Origin: Elmis aenea
Taxonomy: Eukaryota; Arthropoda; Insecta; Coleoptera; Elmidae
Reading direction: 5' to 3'
Length of the DNA: 64,000 nucleotides
Assembly (NCBI GenBank): GCA_947652605.1
Contig: OX393581.1
Span: 11,846,640 to 11,910,639, forward strand
Below are positions 58,576-64,000 of the stretch, in pieces. Position 1 is the stretch's first letter. Every line of letters starts with the position of its first letter. A model generated the notes under the pieces. The model saw only the letters and a program-made list of their open reading frames with translations. It had not been told where the DNA came from and searched no databases. A program made the position numbers and the translations under genes.

Positions 58576-59320
58576 TGTCTTGACCTGTTTATAGCATATA
58601 CAAATTAACATAAGTCGTGAAAAATTATTAAAAGTATTAAAATGCTCGGAAAGATAAGAAAATGTACTTCCAGATTTTGAGTTAAAATCATATCAATGCA
58701 ATGCAAATATTTAATGACGTCTTTTTAAAAATAAAAATTGTAAAATAGCCATTAAGTGCCATTTTTCTTCCATTTAGTAAGATATTTGTTGAGTCTTACT
58801 TAAAATCAAACAGAATGGTGCACTCTGGTAAACTCTGTATTTCAAAAGCAATACACGTGTTAAGGTTAAGATATAAGCAAAGTAAAGAAAAATGTACTGC
58901 GAATACAAAAAAAACATTTATTATTGCACGCTATAGCCTTTACAATGTGGTATTTTTTATTGTAAGCTTAATGTAAATTACTGGTGCTCTGATAAGAGAT
59001 AATTATGATTTATGAACTTTAAAAGGTCTTTAAATTATAACTATAGAAGGCTTAAAAAACCAAGTTTGACATTTACTGCTCGTCGATAAGCGATCTTCTT
59101 TTTTAGCGGCGGTGTAAAAATTGCTCCAAATTAGCTTTTTTAAATTTTAAAAGAGGCAGGAGCTAACCGGACTTTTTTTAATACTATGGAACTGTTAAAT
59201 TTATTTTCTTGTATGTTTGTCCTAGAGACGTATTTTGCTAATATAATTTTTGTTTGTTTCAGGTATGGTAACATATTTCACTGTTGTTTTGCCATCAAAT
59301 ACGGTAGGAATTGTTGTAAT
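58576..59320. other. AT-rich spacer
   Basis: No gene. AAATACGGTAGGA at about 59298 also occurs near 18878 in a similar short context (CAGGTATG upstream in both), a weak repeat. Confidence 0.4.
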
Positions 59321-60780
59321 TTTTGCGGTTAATGTTGCACCTAATCAAGGTCGATCAAAATTTGATTTTTATTAAATAAATCAAAAACCATTGATTTAAA
59401 TTTAAAAAATCAATTTTGATTTTTTTTTAAAGAAACATGCCTATTTTTCTTTTTTACAACTAATTTATTCATTGTTAACCCTACATTATATTTTCTATAC
59501 AGCGTCATTCAAAAAGGATCAACAAATAAAAAAGTTTTTGTTATTAAAAATTGTTTAAAATGGTTTATTCTTGATAAAAGTTGGTGGATGACCTAAAATT
59601 AATTTAAAGATGAAAAAAACTTCATAAAAATGTATACGATACTATACTTTACCGATTTCAGAAATGTTCTAAGAGCTTTAATTAAAGACTTACAAAAAAA
59701 AAACCTCATAGAGATAAATTGTTTTCAGATTTCAAAAATACGACCAAAGGTGAAATTTCTCTTTAAAATTTCAATTTTTGTTTTTATAGTAATTTTAACA
59801 TCAACATGCAAAAATTAAAAAGCTTTTTATTATTGGTTTCTCAAATAATTTTATTGTTGAGAAAAGTTAAAAAAAGTTTAATATAAATTCATATAACACT
59901 AGGTTTTAACGATTTCAGAAATAGTCGAAAAAAGTGTCCTTATTTAAAAATCAATTTAAAAGAATTATTGTTTAGGTACAATTTAAAAATAATATTAAAT
60001 AAATGATCGTTTTCCCTCGATTTTTTTGCTCCTTAAATAAAAGCACTTTAATCTTGGGAATTATTCTAAAATTGCTAAAAGCTAGTGTTGTATGAACTCC
60101 AATCAAGCTTTTTTTAAACTTAAAATAAGTTTTAGACCAACTTTTCGCAAGAATAAAATTTTCTGATTAATCGATAATAAAAAACTTGTCTATTAGTTGC
60201 AAACTTTTTGATGAACTATAAAATTCGAAAGTGAAATTATAACGTCAAACTTCGTATTGACATATTTTTGATTTCTAAAAAATTAAATTCTTTTTTTTTT
60301 ATAAGTTTTAAAGTAAGGGCACTTTTCTTCTGCGAATATTTTTAAAATACTTAAAATCTAGGGTTATATGATTTTTTTTCAATCTTCAAATTAGTTTTAC
60401 GTTTAGGTCATGCATCAACTTTTATCAGGAATAAAATTTTCTGAGAAATCGATAATAAAAAACATTTTCAATTGTTGCAGATTTTTTAAATGAGGCTGTA
60501 GATCTTCTGAACCTAAAATTAAAAATTATTGTGTTGCAAAGTAAATCTACCGGAATGCGTTTCTAACAAGAAAATTCCTGTATTTCTCCCTAACCTATAA
60601 GAAGCCACTAGGCAATGTTTCCGGTGGTTGTTTTAGCGGGAGGAAGTAAAACGTGCATTTAATTTATATGGGACGTGTGATGTTGAATCTTGAAAAAAAA
60701 ACTTAATTTTGAGTTAAACCATGCTTTAAATCATGATTTTAAGTTCAAAAAATCAGCTGATTTAAATCAGTTCAACCCTG
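59321..60780. repeat. AT-rich element with TTGATTTAAATC-type ends, possible 8-bp duplication
   Basis: Left part: CAAAATTTGATTTTTATTAA and ATTGATTTAAATTT; right part inverted: TTTAAATCATGATTTTAAG and CTGATTTAAATCAG ending in CAACCCTG at 60780. GTTGTAAT lies at 59313-59320 and again at 60781-60788, an 8-bp candidate target duplication. Inside, AAATCGATAATAAAAAAC recurs near 60170 and 60450 as an internal duplication. No coding frame; the left tip is poorly conserved. Confidence 0.4.
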
Positions 60781-60788
60781 GTTGTAAT

Positions 60789-61893
60789 AGTTTCCAAAAT
60801 CATCTTTCGGATGTTCCATTTGCAAATATGAGTTTTTTTAAAGTTCTGTGTAATGTATGGGTTTTATATTTTGCATTGTGCGATTTTTCAATAAAAAAGG
60901 CAATTGTTTTCGTGTTGCACAAGTTGGGTTATTAAATGAAGTTTTGAATATAAGAGGTAAATCTTGTTGGAACAAATTTTTTTTCTAACAACTTTGTTAA
61001 TGCATAATCTTCTTCAAGTTTGTCAGTCCCTGTTTCAAGTTTTCATTTGTCGGTTCCCTAATTGCAAATTTAGGTGACAAGCTCATATTTGTCATTTTGC
61101 ATAACTTAGAAATACTGGGCGTTAATTATTTTAACTAAATCATCCGCATGCCACAGGTCAGAATAGCGAGCTTAGAGAAATAACTCAACATGACGTTTTT
61201 CATTAAAGTTGTGTCGCGAAAATTGCCGTATTATTTAAATTACACAACTTTTTACATCCACACTGTCGATTAATTTGCGGCTGTAGAGTTAGTATCGATA
61301 TAAGGGAGGCAATGTAAGAGTTTCATTGTGGGAGGGCCAAGCCGTTCGCTTCTAGGTCTTTTTATTTTGTCTGCAATACTGCAGTGGACCGGCTGTCTCA
61401 AATACCGGTCGTCGCCAAGCGCAATTACCTCGACTTATAAGTCAACAATGAAAGGTTTTACAATAAGAAGTATTAGGTACCATATCGTTCGTGACTGTCC
61501 ACTCTGTCTTAATTTTTTGTGGGTGTGATCCATCGTTTTTAAAGTATTTGAAGGGCGTTTTAAAGTGACAGAGCTTATTCATAAAGTTGTTTTGTTTCAA
61601 TCAAGTGCAATACATTTAGTTGAATGCGTATTGAGATTTGTTCGATTTTTGTTCTAATTTATTTAATTATATTATTACATACGTTATGGAATACAGAATG
61701 TACCACTAAGAATTTCTCTCTTAATTTTAAGAGACAATACTTTAGTTCTTCGGCTTTTTAAAACATGTAGATTTTAATTTATGTATAAATTCTCTTGGAG
61801 ATATTTGACTAAAAAAGTGATTTATCTTTGTTTCAATCTTTCAAATGGCACCCTACTTTTCAAAATTATCAAAAGCTTTTAAATATGTTTATA
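60789..61893. other. Spacer without recognised gene
   Basis: A 66-codon frame at 61328-61528 starts at GTG, not ATG, and has a hydrophobic lead (LLGLFILSAIL) but no other support. Nothing else is recognised. Confidence 0.4.
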
Positions 61894-62301
61894 CAGGGTG
61901 TCGCAGATTACATTTTCAGCATGGGGATCTCGCTTATTATAAGTGATACAGGTTTGCTTAAATTAGATGAATTATTCCTTAGTATGGGAAAAGCCACAAT
62001 CAATTTTTAAAATTACAAAATTCCTCGTGCTTCAGATGTTATAACAAAAAATATGAAAATGTCGAATTTCTTTTTTCTCTCGTAACTATTTTGTCTTAAT
62101 CATTAAATCAATTTCATTTGTACCTTCTGAAGATAATTTTTTATGTACCATGTAACTATTATTATTATGAGGAATTACGTACTTTTAAAAATTGATTGTG
62201 GCTCCTCTCATACAATGAAATAATTTATCTAATTTAAGTAAACCTGTATCTCTTATAATAAGCGAGATATCCATGCTGGAAATGTAATCTGGGACACCCT
62301 G
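61894..62301. mobile_element. TA-flanked MITE with CAGGGTGTCSCAGATTAC ends
   Basis: The left CAGGGTGTCGCAGATTACAT and right (other strand) CAGGGTGTCCCAGATTACAT are flanked by TA at 61892-61893 and 62302-62303. Inverted similarity extends about 150 bp, through ATCTCGCTTATTATAAG and GCCACAATCAATTTTTAAAA. 408 bp, noncoding. A truncated relative lies at 11930-12094. Confidence 0.85.
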
Positions 62302-62303
62302 TA

Positions 62304-63505
62304 TATTACATTATGTTTAATAATTTAATTTTGTTTTACGATAAACTATTTTGTGAAAAGAAGCTTAAGATTAGATAAATGGCAGCAACCTCCAAAAACA
62401 AATTTAGAAAGAGGTAGAAAGTAATCAAAAGTATTAAAAATGTATTGAATATTGGGTGGCCAGTTAAAAACAGAAGAAAATAAAAAGTAAAATGTTTAAA
62501 ACGGAAATAAAAAAAAAAGATTGAATATAAGTGAAATCTAATAACTTACGTGTTGACAACAATCAAATAAAGTCATTACAGGAGCGCAGGACTAGAAAGT
62601 TTCAACTGAAAAATCTTTTATCGATGATGATATTTAATGTTAAGCATTGAATTACACCAGTCAAACTTTTTAAAACACTTTTCGGAACATTTGTGAAAAA
62701 AACTAATCACAACAGAAATATTTCTGCTGTCGATTATAGCAGATAAATTTTAGTAATACAATGAGTATTTTTATTTGGTCAGTATATATAATATGGCAAC
62801 ACTCATGTGGATTTTTTTAAATTGTAATAATTTTAGTCACATAAAATACGTCAAAAATTGATAAGATTATTACAACTTGATACAGCACTACAGCCCAATA
62901 TGTCTGTCGCTCGTGTAGGTCTTTATACAAACTTAATGATTCATTTTAGGACATTCCAAAATTTTTTTATTGTTTTAATTTGCTTTTAGTTTAAATTTTA
63001 AATAAATAGTTACACAGATAAATAGAACGCATTTTACATAGCCACTGGTAGACCAAATAGTACTCAAGTGTTAATTTTGCAGAAACTTATTATAGGTATT
63101 TCTGGAAGTACTTAATGGAGATTAATCAAAATTATAATTGTTCAGTAAGTTATCAAAGTTGTGTTGACAGATATCATTCAAGTTTTAACTAACTGGAAGT
63201 AAAATTGGTTATATTTTGAGTGGGTTTCTGTGCAATTCGAATACGGTTGTCTGTCTCAGGTGTCCAATTAAACAAAACACTTCAGGAAACTGACAGATTG
63301 CGCTTTGCTTATCCGAAAAAACTGTAATTTAAAAAAATATTAGTTCAACTGAAATTTCATCCCACGACATCGGTAAATTTTTATTCAATTTTCACTCATA
63401 AAAGTCAATACCGTTAGAGATATAGGCTGTTATTTTTGGAAAACCAATTCAGAAAATTTCGTTCTCGATGACCCTTAAACACAAAATATACAGATGGTGT
63501 AAGTT
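62304..63505. other. AT-rich spacer
   Basis: No gene or element ends recognised. Confidence 0.4.
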
Positions 63506-63869
63506 AGCGTTCACAATAGACGCAAAGCGTAAAACGAATGTAGTGGATATATTAAACGTAATTGATAGTTTTACGTAATTTTCGCAAGTGTTCACAGTGA
63601 ACGTAATTTTTACGTAAAACTAAATTTATAAACACTTTAATTAATGTCAAACAAAGTGAAGTAGGTATCTATGCTTTAATGTTTCAAATTAATTATATTT
63701 CCTGGCACTGACAAGTTAAATTTGATTTTATTTAAAAAACAAATCCTCTTGTTGAAGTTGGAACGCCTTTTACCTTCAGCGTTTAAATTGAGGTTATGTG
63801 CTACATTTCCGTAAAAAGTACGCAAAATTGACGTAAACGCAAATATTTATTACGTCCATTGTGAACACA
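63506..63869. repeat. MITE-like repeat with GTTCACAATRGACG ends
   Basis: GCGTTCACAATAGACGCAAA at about 63507 pairs with the inverted GTGTTCACAATGGACGTAA ending near 63868. A further palindromic GTGTTCACAGTGAACGTAA lies at about 63588-63606, and TTTTACGTAA / TTACGTAAAA boxes recur inside. No target duplication resolved. Confidence 0.65.
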
Positions 63870-64000
63870 GGTCCGTCACCTTGGCAGCACCTTTTTCTTC
63901 AATCATAATAAAACTTATACCATAATTTTGTGCAATATTTTGCCGCAAAAATAAAATTTTGTGCCAACTCCAGAAAAAGGTTATAAACAATTTTCACTCG
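63870..64000. other. Unannotated right edge
   Basis: Nothing recognised in the last 131 bases. Confidence 0.4.

Noticed and set aside
61328..61528. Possible small secreted protein with a hydrophobic N-terminus
   Set aside because: The frame begins at GTG with no ATG available, no domain is present and no splice or promoter evidence is visible.

Overview
This is a repeat-dense, strongly AT-rich stretch of an arthropod nuclear genome, almost certainly an insect. The diagnosis rests on the mobile-element mix: Penelope-like, RTE-like and I/Jockey-like retroelements, mariner-type, hAT, piggyBac, PIF/Harbinger-type and pogo-type DNA transposons, a possible Helitron end, and many short inverted-repeat elements. 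A short run of (CCTGA)n/(CCTAA)n fits insect telomere-type units; TCAGG is the beetle form, so Coleoptera is a weak guess. No open frame looks like a host gene, and I see no tRNA, rRNA or CRISPR. Nearly all recognisable coding sequence is decayed transposon protein, so the window reads as intergenic DNA or the inside of a very long intron.

Layout. 1-4.6 kb: two abutting non-LTR reverse transcriptase (RT) remnants, an inverted-repeat element holding a minisatellite, and the 3' end of an RNase H-bearing non-LTR element. 5.4-7.6 kb: the best preserved coding element, a Penelope-like element on the minus strand, broken by one in-frame TGA and ending in a perfect 95-bp inverted duplication. 8-16.4 kb: a mariner-related transposase remnant beside a CAGAGTGG end, several TA-flanked foldback elements with CAGRGTG-type ends (one carrying a nested foldback), and a hAT-type non-autonomous element with an 8-bp target duplication. 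17.7-25.2 kb: non-LTR fragments and two adjacent mariner-like remnants. 27-36 kb: dispersed repeats, a pogo-like element with a C-terminal zinc finger, a 2.8-kb piggyBac carcass, another mariner fragment and a TTAA-flanked piggyBac-type MITE. 37.8-48.4 kb: RTE-like fragments, a possible Helitron end and a Harbinger-type MITE. 50.3-53.3 kb: a minisatellite, a hAT relic with intact ends and target duplication, an RTE-like RT and two GC-rich hairpins. 55-64 kb: a mariner relic, another RTE-like RT and several MITEs.

The genes do not form a pathway; they are layers of dead transposons. The firmest results are structural: target duplications of 8 bp (two hAT-type), TTAA (piggyBac-type) and TAA (Harbinger-type), plus several copies of the same retroelement 3' ends. 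I found no convincing new cellular system. All readings were made by eye; family names are superfamily-level and no database was searched.
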